A stretch of DNA of 64,000 nt from NCBI GenBank assembly GCA_965220825.1, contig OZ244839.1:248001-312000 (forward strand), given 5' to 3'. A model generated the notes under the pieces. The model did no database searches, had not been told where the DNA came from, and saw only the letters and a program-made list of their open reading frames with translations. Each line of letters starts with the position of its first letter. The first letter of the stretch is position 1. Below are positions 24,946 through 33,575 of this stretch, piece by piece. The stretch is from G965220825 sp965220825 (GTDB taxonomy: Bacteria > Pseudomonadota > Alphaproteobacteria > UBA828). Both the position numbers and the translations under genes were made by a program.

Positions 24946-25527
24946 TCAGGAGGCCTCCCCGCGGCCCGTGCGCCGCGCGAGCGTGTCGAGCCAGCGGGGT
25001 TTGAAGGCCAGCACGCGGATATCCGGCGGCAAGGCGGCATTGAACAGCGCGTTGTGCCACCAGGTCGCCTGCCAGTGCGCGTCGGCCGGCGCGAGCGCGG
25101 TCACCGCGCAAGGGGTGTCGTAATGTCTTCCGTCCTGCTCGAAGACCAGCCGGCAGGTGCCGGCCTCGATCAACGCGTTCGCGAGCGGCGAGTGGGGCGG
25201 GAAGGTCGCCGTCAGCACATCGCTGAAGAGAGACGGGTGGGCGTAGTAGCGCTCCGCCAGAAGCGCGACCGCGGCGTCGCGCCGCTCGCGGGGGTCGTGG
25301 GTGCGGCGCACGAGATGGCGGAACGCGGCGGCGGGCTGCTGCGGTTCCTTGCGCATGGGCAGGGTGGTGAGGGCGGGGGCGAGTTCGGTGCCGTCCGGGC
25401 TCAGCACGCGCGGGCGCATGCCGGGCGTCGGCCTGCCCTCCAGGCGGCGCATCGCCTCGGCCCGCAGCATGCATTGCCAGAAGACGAACGCATCTCTGAG
25501 CGCTTCGACGCGCGGTTTCGTGCTCAT
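24946..25527 (-). CDS. Hypothetical protein, 193 aa
   Basis: I do not recognise a named family. The product is soluble and has no signal peptide or membrane segment. Distinctive segments are EALRDAFVFWQCMLRAEAMRR near the start, HYDTPCAVTALAPADAHWQATWWHNALFN and PRWLDTLARRTG at the end. Codon use is normal, and the regular alternation of conserved-looking aromatic and charged patches suggests a real gene. It is convergent with the cobalamin adenosyltransferase gene (palindrome in between) and divergent from amt. Confidence 0.65.
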   Translation of the reverse strand: MSTKPRVEALRDAFVFWQCMLRAEAMRRLEGRPTPGMRPRVLSPDGTELAPALTTLPMRKEPQQPAAAFRHLVRRTHDPRERRDAAVALLAERYYAHPSLFSDVLTATFPPHSPLANALIEAGTCRLVFEQDGRHYDTPCAVTALAPADAHWQATWWHNALFNAALPPDIRVLAFKPRWLDTLARRTGRGEAS

Positions 25528-25583
25528 GGCCCGGAAGCCTGCATCCGGGGTGGGCAGTGAATTGGGTAGACACGGTTCGGCAA

Positions 25584-25596
25584 TATGGTCACCATA
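25584..25596. promoter_or_regulatory. Possible operator upstream of amt
   Basis: The perfect inverted repeat tatggt-c-accata lies between the divergent 193-aa gene and amt, 77 nt before the amt start. It could bind a dimeric regulator. I do not see a sigma-54 GG-N10-GC promoter of the kind expected for Ntr control. Confidence 0.25.
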
Positions 25597-25673
25597 ACGG
25601 TTTAACGAATCGACCGCCCCTCGGCGACTGGGTCGCCGGCAACGGGCGGCGCCAACCAGGAAGGGGGCTCGCG

Positions 25674-27080
25674 ATGGGCGATTCGCTCGATGCCTTGACA
25701 GCCATCTTCACCGAATCCTACTACTGGATCACGGTGGTGATGATGTTCCTGATTCACGCCGGGTTCTGCACCTACGAGGTGGGAGCGTCCCGGCGCAAGA
25801 ACGTTCTTCACACCTTGATGAAGAACACGATGCTGATCCCGCTGGTCACCGTCACGTTCTTCTTCTTCGGCTGGTACGTCTATTTCGCCTTCCCCAACGT
25901 GCCGTTCGCCTCGGGCGGCTTCACGGCGTCGCCGCATGCGGAGCCCTGGAGCGACCTGATGGGCACCAACATGCAAGATCGCATCAACGGCGTGTTCTGG
26001 GCGGCGTTCCTGCTCTTCTCCTGGACCGCGGCGTCCATCGTCTCGGGTGCGGTCATCGAGCGGATCAAGACCAGCGCCTTCCTTGTCTTCGCGGTGCTGA
26101 TCGGCTCCTTCACCTGGATTCTGGATGCCGCCTGGGGCTGGCATCCGGGCGGGTGGATGGTGCAGATCCTGGGCTACCACGATGCCTATGCGTCCGGTGT
26201 GGTGCATGCCATCGCCGGCGGCTCGGCGCTCGCGATCCTCATCGTGCTGGGGCCGCGCATCGGGAAGTTCGGACCAAATGGAGAGGTCAACGAGATCAAG
26301 CCGCACAATCCGTGGCTGGTGACTGTCGGCCTGTTCCTGATCTTCACCGGCTTCTGGGGCTTCTACGCGGCATGCAACGTGCCGATCATCGACATCGGGG
26401 GCGAGGCGGGGACCTTCTTCTCTGCCACCAACATCTACCTGATGCCGACGACGCTCTCGGCCATCGTCTTCAACTTCCTGCTGTCGTTCTCCGGCGGCCT
26501 GATGGCGGCTTACATCGTCACCAGGGGCGATCCGTTCTGGACCTACTCCGGTGGTCTCGGAGGGATCATCGCCGCCTCTGCGGGCAACGATCTGTATCAC
26601 CCGCTCCAGGCGCTCTTCATCGGCGCCGCGGGCGTGGTGTTCATGATCTACATGCACCGCTGGGTCGAGCGGCGCTTCAAGGTGGACGATGCGGTGGGGG
26701 CTGTGGCCGTGCACGGCTATGCCGGTTTCTTCGGCGTGATCGTCTGCGGCTTCGTGCTCTGGGGCTATCCTGCCGCGAGCCCGATGTTCGGCAGCTACGA
26801 GGCGCGCGAGGCTTCCATCGCGCTCTTCGAGACGCCGGAGGGCCTGCCGCAGATCAACCCGGTGGGGCAGATACTCGGCGCCATCATCATGTTCTGGGTG
26901 CTGGGCTTCCTGCCGTGCTACGTGGTGGCGCGCATCCTCAAGGCGCTCAACATGCTGCGGGTGCCGCGGGAGGTCGAGCTTGCGGGTCTCGATACCCATC
27001 AGCTCGGCGACGCCTACCCCTACCACGCCCATCAGGAAACGGCGTTCGAGAAGATCGAACGTACGTACGCCAAGGACTAG
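25674..27080 (+). CDS. amt: Ammonium transporter (Amt family)
   Basis: A 468-aa inner-membrane protein with about eleven hydrophobic segments. The two pore histidines of Amt proteins are present: VVHAIAGGSALA (His about 178) and VAVHGYAGFFG (His about 346). The Asp before the first one is kept in GYHDAYASGVVH. The N-terminus has no cleaved signal and starts MGDSLDALTAIFTESYYW. It is divergent from AmtB in the periplasmic loops. ATG 25674 follows aggaaggggg. It is followed after 9 nt by a small one-TM gene and a strong terminator, making a compact two-gene operon. Ammonium released by the amide operon would be a relevant substrate. Confidence 0.88.
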   Translation: MGDSLDALTAIFTESYYWITVVMMFLIHAGFCTYEVGASRRKNVLHTLMKNTMLIPLVTVTFFFFGWYVYFAFPNVPFASGGFTASPHAEPWSDLMGTNMQDRINGVFWAAFLLFSWTAASIVSGAVIERIKTSAFLVFAVLIGSFTWILDAAWGWHPGGWMVQILGYHDAYASGVVHAIAGGSALAILIVLGPRIGKFGPNGEVNEIKPHNPWLVTVGLFLIFTGFWGFYAACNVPIIDIGGEAGTFFSATNIYLMPTTLSAIVFNFLLSFSGGLMAAYIVTRGDPFWTYSGGLGGIIAASAGNDLYHPLQALFIGAAGVVFMIYMHRWVERRFKVDDAVGAVAVHGYAGFFGVIVCGFVLWGYPAASPMFGSYEAREASIALFETPEGLPQINPVGQILGAIIMFWVLGFLPCYVVARILKALNMLRVPREVELAGLDTHQLGDAYPYHAHQETAFEKIERTYAKD

Positions 27081-27089
27081 GAGGCGCAC

Positions 27090-27347
27090 ATGGCTTCGAC
27101 AGGACTGGACTCGTTCACCAACCCGGCGGAGATCGGCGCCATGTATCCGGGCGTCGGTGCCGAGACTGTGATGGTGGGCATCATGGTGGCCCTTTGGCTC
27201 GCCTGGCACGTTTTCCAGTGCCGCCAGGAGGAGCGGGAATACCGTGAGGCCGTGAAGCTCTACCGCGAGGTGGGCATGGAACGTGCCATGCACCATGCGA
27301 GCGGCGCCGTCGCAACGGAAAACGAGGTACATATCGCCAAGAGCTAG
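27090..27347 (+). CDS. Small one-TM protein cotranscribed with amt
   Basis: An 85-aa protein of a family I do not recognise. One membrane helix (TVMVGIMVALWLAWHVFQC, about residues 26-44) is followed by a charged helix QEEREYREAVKLYREVGMERAMHH likely to lie on the cytoplasmic side. Its ggaggcgcac ribosome site begins right at the amt stop, so translation is probably coupled. It is not GlnK: it has no T-loop or PII fold. An accessory or regulatory subunit of the transporter is a reasonable inference. Confidence 0.75.
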   Translation: MASTGLDSFTNPAEIGAMYPGVGAETVMVGIMVALWLAWHVFQCRQEEREYREAVKLYREVGMERAMHHASGAVATENEVHIAKS

Positions 27348-27361
27348 GCGGCGTTCAAGCA

Positions 27362-27415
27362 CCCCTCGCGAGAGGGGCCGGCGGGGCGGGCCCTGAAAAG
27401 CCCGCCCCGTTTTTT
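27362..27415 (+). terminator. Intrinsic terminator of the amt operon
   Basis: A first hairpin CCCCTC-GCGA-GAGGGG (27362-27377) is followed by a 9-bp stem GGGGCGGGC/GCCCGCCCC (27383-27391 and 27400-27408). A run of T (27410-27415) follows the second stem. It sits 14 nt after the small-protein stop and is the clearest rho-independent terminator in the window. Confidence 0.93.
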
Positions 27416-27447
27416 GGGTAAGGCCTTTAAGGCCCTCGTTAGGGCCG

Positions 27448-28680
27448 CTACGCGCCGGCCGCTGCGCCCATCCGCTCGAAGCCCCGGGCGAGGTCCGCGA
27501 TCAGGTCGTCCGCGTCCTCGAGGCCCGCATGAATGCGGAGCATGGGGCAGGCCGGGTCCCATTCGCTCACGTCCCGAAGCTTGTGCGGCCAGGTGGGGAG
27601 CGCGAGGCTTTCGTAACCGCCCCAGGAATAGCCGAGGCCGAAGAGCGAGAGAGCATCGACAAAGGCGTCCACGGCCACTTCCGTTACGGGCTCCAGGACC
27701 GCGCCGAAGAGGCCGGATGCGCCCGAGAAATCCCGTTTCCAGAGCGCGTGGCCGGGGTCGCTTTCGAGCGCGGGGTGGAGCACGCGGCGCACCTCGGGCC
27801 GGGCTTGCAGCCAGCGGGCGAGGCGGAGCCCCGTCTGCTGATGGCGGGCAAGGCGAACGCCCAGGGTGCGCAAGCCGCGCAGCGCAAGGTAGCAATCGTC
27901 CGGGCCGGGCGCGGCGCCGAGCTCCTCGAACATGGCGCGGAGCGGCTCGGTGCAGGCTTCCGTCGCCGTCACCGCGCCCAGCATGGCGTCGGAATGGCCC
28001 ACGATATATTTGGTGCCCGCCTGAATGGAGAGGTCGGCGCCGAGCTTCAACGGCTGGCAGAAGAGCGGCGAGGCCCAGGTGTTGTCCACGATCAGCACGG
28101 CACCGTGCGCATGTGCGGCTTCGGCGAGCGCCGGCAAGTCCTGCACCTCGAAGGTGAGTGAGCCCGGCGATTCCGCCAGCACGATACTGGTGTTGGGCCG
28201 CATCAGCGCGGCGATGTCCGCTCCCGCCGACGGGTCGTAGAAGGTGGTCTCCACGCCCATGCGCGCCAAAAGTCCCCGCGCCATGGCTCGCGTCGGTCCG
28301 TAGGCGCTGTCCGTCATCAAAACGTGATCGCCGGCCTTCGCGAATGCGAGCAGCGCCGCCACGATGGCCGCCTTGCCCGAGCCAAAGAGATAGGTGCGGA
28401 AGCCGCCTTCCAGCGCGGCGATGGAGTCCTGAAGCGGAAAGGTGGTGGGCGTGCCGAACCGGCCGTAATAGGTCTTGCCGTATTCGCGGGGCTCGAAGGT
28501 CGCCTTGCGCAGCTCCGCGGCAGTCTCGTAGAGGATCGTGGAGGCGTGGTAGACGGGCGGGTTGACGACTCCGTGGTTCGCCGCCGGATCCCGCCCGAGC
28601 AGCGCGAGCTGCGTGTCCGTGCGGTAGCGGCGCGCGCCGTCTCCGCCGCCTCGGCCTTCGTTGCTTCCGCCGTCGCTCAC
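27448..28680 (-). CDS. metC: Cys/Met-metabolism PLP enzyme (cystathionine beta-lyase-like)
   Basis: A 410-aa gamma-family PLP enzyme. YGRFGTPTTFPLQDSIAALE near residue 70, SGKAAIVAALLAF and VDNTWASPLFCQPL come before the Schiff-base lysine in AGTKYIVGHSDAMLG (about residue 225). DCYLALRGLRTLGVRL and the Trp-Gly-Gly-Tyr-Glu-Ser motif in SWGGYESLALP follow, a combination typical of cystathionine beta-lyase. GTG 28680 overlaps the stop of the E1-type gene (GTGA). The linkage to an E1 enzyme resembles mdeA-mdeB of Pseudomonas putida, where methionine gamma-lyase makes 2-oxobutyrate that the E1 enzyme uses. A lyase producing a 2-oxo acid is therefore possible. Confidence 0.85.
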   Translation of the reverse strand: MSDGGSNEGRGGGDGARRYRTDTQLALLGRDPAANHGVVNPPVYHASTILYETAAELRKATFEPREYGKTYYGRFGTPTTFPLQDSIAALEGGFRTYLFGSGKAAIVAALLAFAKAGDHVLMTDSAYGPTRAMARGLLARMGVETTFYDPSAGADIAALMRPNTSIVLAESPGSLTFEVQDLPALAEAAHAHGAVLIVDNTWASPLFCQPLKLGADLSIQAGTKYIVGHSDAMLGAVTATEACTEPLRAMFEELGAAPGPDDCYLALRGLRTLGVRLARHQQTGLRLARWLQARPEVRRVLHPALESDPGHALWKRDFSGASGLFGAVLEPVTEVAVDAFVDALSLFGLGYSWGGYESLALPTWPHKLRDVSEWDPACPMLRIHAGLEDADDLIADLARGFERMGAAAGA

Positions 28681-31076
28681 GGCTGCGCCCGCCGGCCCGC
28701 GGGCCTCACGGCTCCGCCGGCCCGGTCGACGCAGGCGAGCGCTGCCATGTCGAGGATGGCATCCATGTCGATCCGGTGCTTGGCGTAGAGCGCGGCGATG
28801 TCTCCCGATTCGCCGAAGCGCGAGACGCCTAGCGGATAGGGCCGATGCCCCGCCACGGCGCCGAGCCACGAGAGCGCGGAGGGGTGCCCGTCCAGCACCG
28901 TTACGAGCGCCGCGTCCGGCGCGAGCCTGCTCAGCAGCCTCTCTGCATGGGAAGGCTCCGGTCCCGCCGCCGCGCCGCGCGCGCGGGCGTCCGCCGCCGC
29001 CTGCCAGTCGCTGTAGAGGCGGTCGACGGAGGTCGCCGCAAGCAGGCCGAGGCCGGGGATTTCTTCCGCAAGCGCTTCGTGTGCGGCCAGCACTTCCGGT
29101 GCCACGGCGCCCGAGAAGACGAGGGCGAGCGGGGCGCCCGGTGCGGGTTCCGCGAGCCAATAGCCGCCCGCCAGAATGTCCCTCCGGAGCGAATCGTCCA
29201 TCGCCCGCGCCGGCTGTGGGATGGCGCGCGTCGATAGCCGGCAGTAGACGGCGCAGCCGTCGGGCTCCTGAAGATGGCCGAAGGCCCAGAGCATGATCTC
29301 GGCAAGCTCGTCCGCGAAGGCGGGCTCGAAGGAAAGCAGGCCCGGCTGCCCCATGCCGAGAAGCGGCGTGTTCACCGACTGGTGCGCGCCGCCCTCGGGC
29401 GCGAGCGTGATGCCGGAGGGGGTGCCCGCAAGCAGAAAGCGCGCGTCCTGGTAGCAGGCGTAGTTGAGCGCATCGAGGCCGCGGGCGATGAAGGGATCGT
29501 AGACCGTCCCCACCGGGAGCAGCCGGGTCCCGAAGAGGCCGCCCGCGAGGCCCAGCGCGGCCAGCAGGAGGAAGAGGTTGTTCTCGGCGATCCCGAGCTC
29601 GATATGCTGGCCGCTCCGGCTCTGGGACCAGCGCTGCATGGAGACCACCTTCTCCGAGCGGAAGAGGTCCCCCCGGTCGGCCCGGTCGAAAATACCGCGC
29701 TGGTTGACCCAGGCGCCTAGATTGGTGGAGACGGTCACGTCCGGCGAGGTGGTGACGATGTGGGCGGCGAGCGGGCTCTCCCCCTTGCCCAGGTCGTTCA
29801 GGATCCGCCCGAACGCTTCCTGGGTGGAGGCGTTGGCACTCGGGCGCAGCGGGAGCGAAGCGGGGAGCGGGATCCGCGCGGCCTCCTCCTGCACCGGCTT
29901 GCGGTTGAAGGGCGCCGCCTCGATGAAGCTGCGGAGCGCCGCCTCGTCGGCGTCGAGCCCGGCGAACGGCGACCATTCCTCGCCTTCGTCGATTCCCATG
30001 CCGGCGCGGAAGTCCTTCATCTGCGCCTCGTTCATGATGCCGGCATGGTTGTCCTTGTGGCCGGCAAAGGGGAGGCCGAATCCCTTGATGGTGTACATCA
30101 CGAAACAGTGGGGGACGTCGCCTTCCGCCGCGTTCAGCGCCTCGAGCACGGCCTCCATGTCGTGGCCCGCGAGGTTGGTCATCAGGTTCTGGAGGTCCGC
30201 GTCGTCATGGGCCGCGAGAAGCGCCTTGACGCCCGGCACATGCCCGATGTCCTGGGTGAGCCTCTCGCGCCACGCGGCGCCACCCTTGAAGGTGAGCGCG
30301 CAGTAGAGCTCGTTGGGGCAGTCGTCGATCCACTCGCGGAGTGCCTGCCCGCCCGGCCGCTCGAACGCCGCCTGTTGGCGCAGGCCGTATTTCAGGAACA
30401 CCACCTTCCAGCCCACCGCCTGGAAGAAATCCTTGATCTTCTGGAACAGCCGGTCCGAGACCACGCGGTCCAGGCTCTGGCGGTTGTAATCCACGATCCA
30501 CCAGAGGTTCCGCACATCGTGCTTCCAGCCTTCGAGCAGCGCCTCGAAGACATTGCCCTCGTCGAGTTCGGCGTCCCCCATGATCGCGATCATCCGGCTG
30601 GGCTCGACGGGTTCGGGCGCGAGCTTGCGGAATCGGATATAGTCCTGGACCAGCGATGCGAAGAGCGTCATGCCGACGCCCAGCCCCACCGAGCCGGTCG
30701 AAATGTCCACGTCGTCGGTGTCCTTGGTCCGCGAGGGGTAGCTTTGTGCGCCATCCAGTGCGCGGAAGGCTTCGAGCTTGGCCTGCGTCTGCTTGCCGAA
30801 GAGATACTGGATCGCGTGGAACACCGGGCTTGCATGAGGCTTTACGGCGACCCGGTCGCCCGGCCGCAGCACGTCGAAATAGAGTGCGGTCATGAGCGTC
30901 GCCACGGAGGCGCAAGAGGCCTGATGGCCGCCCACCTTGAGCCCGTCCCGCGCCGGACGCAGATGGTTGGCGTTGTGGACCATCCAGGCGGAGAGCCAGA
31001 GTACCTTGCGCTCGAGCGCGCTCAGGCAGGCGAGCTTCTCCGGTGCGATCTCCGGCCGGTTCCTCAGTTGCGCCAT
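28677..31076 (-). CDS. AceE-like homodimeric 2-oxoacid dehydrogenase E1 / transketolase-family protein
   Basis: A 799-aa thiamine-diphosphate enzyme. Residues 30-330 resemble the AceE N-terminal half: ANHLRPARDGLKVGGHQASCAS, then DISTGSVGLGVG, and the ThDP-binding GDAELDEGN with NLWWIVDYNRQSLD. The second half has the pyrimidine-binding region (GIAENNLFLLLAALGLAGG) and a transketolase C-terminal domain. It is about 90 residues shorter than E. coli AceE, and no E2/E3 genes adjoin. Such homologues are often annotated as transketolase. Coupled with the PLP lyase, it could act on 2-oxobutyrate or pyruvate, like MdeB. Ribosome site ggagg precedes ATG 31076. Confidence 0.82.
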   Translation of the reverse strand: MAQLRNRPEIAPEKLACLSALERKVLWLSAWMVHNANHLRPARDGLKVGGHQASCASVATLMTALYFDVLRPGDRVAVKPHASPVFHAIQYLFGKQTQAKLEAFRALDGAQSYPSRTKDTDDVDISTGSVGLGVGMTLFASLVQDYIRFRKLAPEPVEPSRMIAIMGDAELDEGNVFEALLEGWKHDVRNLWWIVDYNRQSLDRVVSDRLFQKIKDFFQAVGWKVVFLKYGLRQQAAFERPGGQALREWIDDCPNELYCALTFKGGAAWRERLTQDIGHVPGVKALLAAHDDADLQNLMTNLAGHDMEAVLEALNAAEGDVPHCFVMYTIKGFGLPFAGHKDNHAGIMNEAQMKDFRAGMGIDEGEEWSPFAGLDADEAALRSFIEAAPFNRKPVQEEAARIPLPASLPLRPSANASTQEAFGRILNDLGKGESPLAAHIVTTSPDVTVSTNLGAWVNQRGIFDRADRGDLFRSEKVVSMQRWSQSRSGQHIELGIAENNLFLLLAALGLAGGLFGTRLLPVGTVYDPFIARGLDALNYACYQDARFLLAGTPSGITLAPEGGAHQSVNTPLLGMGQPGLLSFEPAFADELAEIMLWAFGHLQEPDGCAVYCRLSTRAIPQPARAMDDSLRRDILAGGYWLAEPAPGAPLALVFSGAVAPEVLAAHEALAEEIPGLGLLAATSVDRLYSDWQAAADARARGAAAGPEPSHAERLLSRLAPDAALVTVLDGHPSALSWLGAVAGHRPYPLGVSRFGESGDIAALYAKHRIDMDAILDMAALACVDRAGGAVRPAGRRAQP

Positions 31077-31186
31077 GTCGCCTCCGCTCCCTCGTCGCCC
31101 GCGCGACCCCTTGCCTGCGGGAGTCTAGCGCGGCACCAGGGCAGCCGTCCAAGCCGCGCTGCGTGTCGGCTTCGCGAGGCCGCAAG

Positions 31187-31825
31187 GTGAGCGATCCGCC
31201 GCAGGATCCGGCGGCGCACGCACGCGAAGCCGTGCGGCTCACGATCGCCGAGTATGACCGCATGGCCGAGGCCTATCGCCGCGGCACCGCGGACCATGAC
31301 GTAAGCCAGAATATCGACGCTCTGCTGGAGGCCGTCGAAGGCACGCCGCCGTTCCGCATTCTCGATGTCGGCTGCGGACCGGGGCGGGATCTGCGCCGCT
31401 TCACCGAATTGGGGCATGAGGCCGTGGGACTCGACGGCGCGGCCGGTCTTGTCGCGCTCGCCCGCGCGGACACCGACTGCGAGGTTCTGTACCAGGATTT
31501 CCTTGCGCTCGACCTGCCGGCCGCACGCTTCGACGGCATCTTCGCCAACGCCACGCTCTTTCACGTACCGAGCGTCGAGCTTCCCCGCGTCCTTCTCGAA
31601 CTCCGGGCGGCTCTGAAGCCCCGCGGCGTGCTGTTCTGCTCCAATCCGAGAGGGCAGGGTGAAGAGGGCTGGGCCGGCGGGCGGTATGGCTGCTTTCACG
31701 ATCTGGAAGCCTGGCGCGCCTACATGGCGGACGCGGGCTTCAGCGAATTGCGCCACTACTATCGGCCGCCGGGCCTGCCGCGGGAGCGCCAGCCTTGGCT
31801 CGCGACGGTGTGGCGGAACGCCTGA
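31187..31825 (+). CDS. SAM-dependent class I methyltransferase
   Basis: A 212-aa protein with the SAM motif ILDVGCGPGRDLRRF near residue 52, the acidic end of strand 2 in EAVGLDGAAGLV, and motif IV FDGIFANATLFHV. The last segment HYYRPPGLPRERQPWLATVWR closes the Rossmann fold. GTG 31187 is chosen because gcaag precedes it and the upstream frame (from 31043) is antisense to the E1 gene's start region. Substrate unknown. Divergent from the E1-type gene and convergent with the VOC gene. Confidence 0.85.
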   Translation: MSDPPQDPAAHAREAVRLTIAEYDRMAEAYRRGTADHDVSQNIDALLEAVEGTPPFRILDVGCGPGRDLRRFTELGHEAVGLDGAAGLVALARADTDCEVLYQDFLALDLPAARFDGIFANATLFHVPSVELPRVLLELRAALKPRGVLFCSNPRGQGEEGWAGGRYGCFHDLEAWRAYMADAGFSELRHYYRPPGLPRERQPWLATVWRNA

Positions 31826-31869
31826 CGCCGCGCCGGCGTTGCACCGTCGATCCGCGGCCCGAATGCGTC

Positions 31870-32286
31870 TCAGGAGCCTGCGTCGCTCCACGGGTCGTAG
31901 GACCCGAAGTTCCATAGATGGCCCGCGAGATCCAGGCACATATAAAGCCGCCCGCCATAGTCCTGGTCGGCGGGCTCCATGACGATCTCGGCGCCCTCCG
32001 CCCGTGCGCGCGCACAATGGCCGTCGACATCGTCCACGATGACGTAAGGCGCCTGGGTGACGCCACCGGCATCCGCCGGGCGGACGATTCGTCTGCAGTA
32101 GGCGTTGTCGTTGCCGCCGGACCCCAGCATGATCATCCCATTGCCATAGACGAGTTGGGCGTGGGCGATCTTTCCCTCGCCGCCGGGCACCACAAGATGC
32201 TTCTTGAAGCCGAAGGCGCGGCAAAGCCATTCGATCGCTGCCGGTGCGTCCGGGTAGATCAGACCAGGGATTATCGTTGCCGTCAT
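31870..32286 (-). CDS. VOC-family (glyoxalase/bleomycin-resistance fold) protein
   Basis: A 138-aa protein with two beta-alpha-beta-beta-beta modules. TIIPGLIYPDAPAAIEWL starts the first, and HAQLVYGNGMIMLG ends it. APYVIVDDVDGHCARARAEGAEIV, DQDYGGRLYMCLDLAGHLWNFG form the second, with the usual YG-x-R and D-x-x-G-H-x-W pattern. ATG 32286 is preferred; ATG 32328 would add a short tail without conservation. This subgroup (often called glyoxalase or PhnB-like) lacks a predictable substrate. Confidence 0.85.
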   Translation of the reverse strand: MTATIIPGLIYPDAPAAIEWLCRAFGFKKHLVVPGGEGKIAHAQLVYGNGMIMLGSGGNDNAYCRRIVRPADAGGVTQAPYVIVDDVDGHCARARAEGAEIVMEPADQDYGGRLYMCLDLAGHLWNFGSYDPWSDAGS

Positions 32287-32471
32287 TGCTCGTCCGCACC
32301 GGTTGCCATGGGGATTTGCCTTCGACAAGGTAGGCGCCGAAGGATGGGCCGGCAGGGTAATCCATCGCCGGGCCGGTGCAAGTCATGTGGAGGCAACCCG
32401 GCGCCATGGCATGCGGGGCTTCGCCCTGCCGCGGACCCGCACAGCCCTGAGCCGGATAGGGAGGCGAAGCC

Positions 32472-33404
32472 ATGGCGAGAACGCTGCTCTACACGCACGC
32501 GGTCTGCGCGTCCCATGATCCGGGTGCGGGCCACCCCGAATCGATCGCGCGGCTCGGCGCCGTGCTCGACGCCATCCCCGATGAGGAGGAGGGCGGTCCG
32601 GTGCGCCGCGAGGCGCCGCTGGCCGCGCGGGAGATGCTCGCCTGGGCGCATGATCCGGCGCTGGTGGACGCGATCCTTGCAAACGTTCCGGAAGAAGGCC
32701 ACGCCGCCGTCGACGGCGATACGGTGATGTCGCCCGCCACCGGAGAGGCGGCCCGGCGCGCCGCCGGCGCGGTGGCGGCTGCCGTCGATGCGGTGATGGC
32801 GGGCGAGGCGGACAATGCGTTCTGCGCCGTGCGGCCGCCCGGCCACCATGCGGAGCCGCGGCGGGCCATGGGCTTCTGCTTCTTCAACAATGCGGTCGTC
32901 GGCGCGGAGCGGGCGCGGCGCGCCCACGGGCTCACCCGGGTGGCCGTGGTGGATTTCGACGTCCATCACGGGAACGGCACCCAGGCCGCCTTCGAGCGGG
33001 ACGGCGACCTCTTCTTCGGCTCCACCCACCAATGGCCGCTCTATCCCGGTACCGGCGCGGCGGGCGAGACCGGGGTGGGCAATCTCTGCAACCTGCCGCT
33101 TTCGCCGGGCTCGGGCTCGGCGGCCTTTCGGGATGCGGTGGAGAGCCGTCTGCTGCCGGCGCTCCGCGGCGCAAGACCCGAACTCATCCTGATATCGGCC
33201 GGTTTCGATGCCCATCGGGACGACCCGTTGGCCTCTCTCGAACTGGTGGAAGAGGACTATGGGTGGATCACCGCGCAACTCGCGCGAGTCGCGGGCGAGC
33301 TCTGCGCAGGGCGGATGGTCTCCACGCTTGAGGGCGGCTACGACCTCCACGCATTGGGCCGCAGCGCCCGCGCCCATGTGGAAGCACTGTCCGCGGTGGA
33401 CTGA
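32472..33404 (+). CDS. Histone-deacetylase-family amidohydrolase
   Basis: A 310-aa Zn-dependent deacetylase of the class II HDAC/acetylpolyamine amidohydrolase group. Motifs in order are GHPESIARL near residue 19, VRPPGHHAEPRRAMGFCFFN near 118 with the two catalytic His, VAVVDFDVHHGNGTQ near 158 giving the Zn ligands Asp and His, ISAGFDAHRDDPL near 239 giving the second Asp, and STLEGGYD near the end. It removes acetyl from polyamines or proteins. The start follows gggaggcgaagcc. The gene is followed by palindrome copy 2 and then xseB-ispA. Confidence 0.93.
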   Translation: MARTLLYTHAVCASHDPGAGHPESIARLGAVLDAIPDEEEGGPVRREAPLAAREMLAWAHDPALVDAILANVPEEGHAAVDGDTVMSPATGEAARRAAGAVAAAVDAVMAGEADNAFCAVRPPGHHAEPRRAMGFCFFNNAVVGAERARRAHGLTRVAVVDFDVHHGNGTQAAFERDGDLFFGSTHQWPLYPGTGAAGETGVGNLCNLPLSPGSGSAAFRDAVESRLLPALRGARPELILISAGFDAHRDDPLASLELVEEDYGWITAQLARVAGELCAGRMVSTLEGGYDLHALGRSARAHVEALSAVD

Positions 33405-33411
33405 GCCCCTC

Positions 33412-33488
33412 GGTGCGCGGGTCTTGAGGCCGGCATTTTTCTTCTTTTCGAAAAAACAACAACATGCGGGCCTGGAGACCCGCGCACC
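33412..33488. repeat. Long extragenic palindrome, copy 2
   Basis: Arms of 25 nt at 33412-33436 and 33464-33488 (three mismatches) flank a T-rich/A-rich loop with the same layout as 24844-24918. The two outermost 10-nt ends are identical between copies. A partial extra arm (acctggagacccg) follows at 33497-33509. It lies 8 nt after the HDAC-family stop. Confidence 0.85.
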
Positions 33489-33575
33489 TACAAAAACCTG
33501 GAGACCCGTGGGCCGGGAGCCGCACCGTGGACACTCGCTTGCCCCGTCGCAGGGCGCTCCACTAGAATCGGCTTC

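Noticed and set aside
25584..25673. Sigma-54/NtrC promoter for amt
   Set aside because: No GG-N10-GC element at a suitable distance; only an inverted repeat is present.
25602..27362. 586-aa minus-strand frame over amt
   Set aside because: It is the complement of the transporter codons, with His/Glu/Arg-rich composition and no domain. The plus-strand Amt motifs are decisive.
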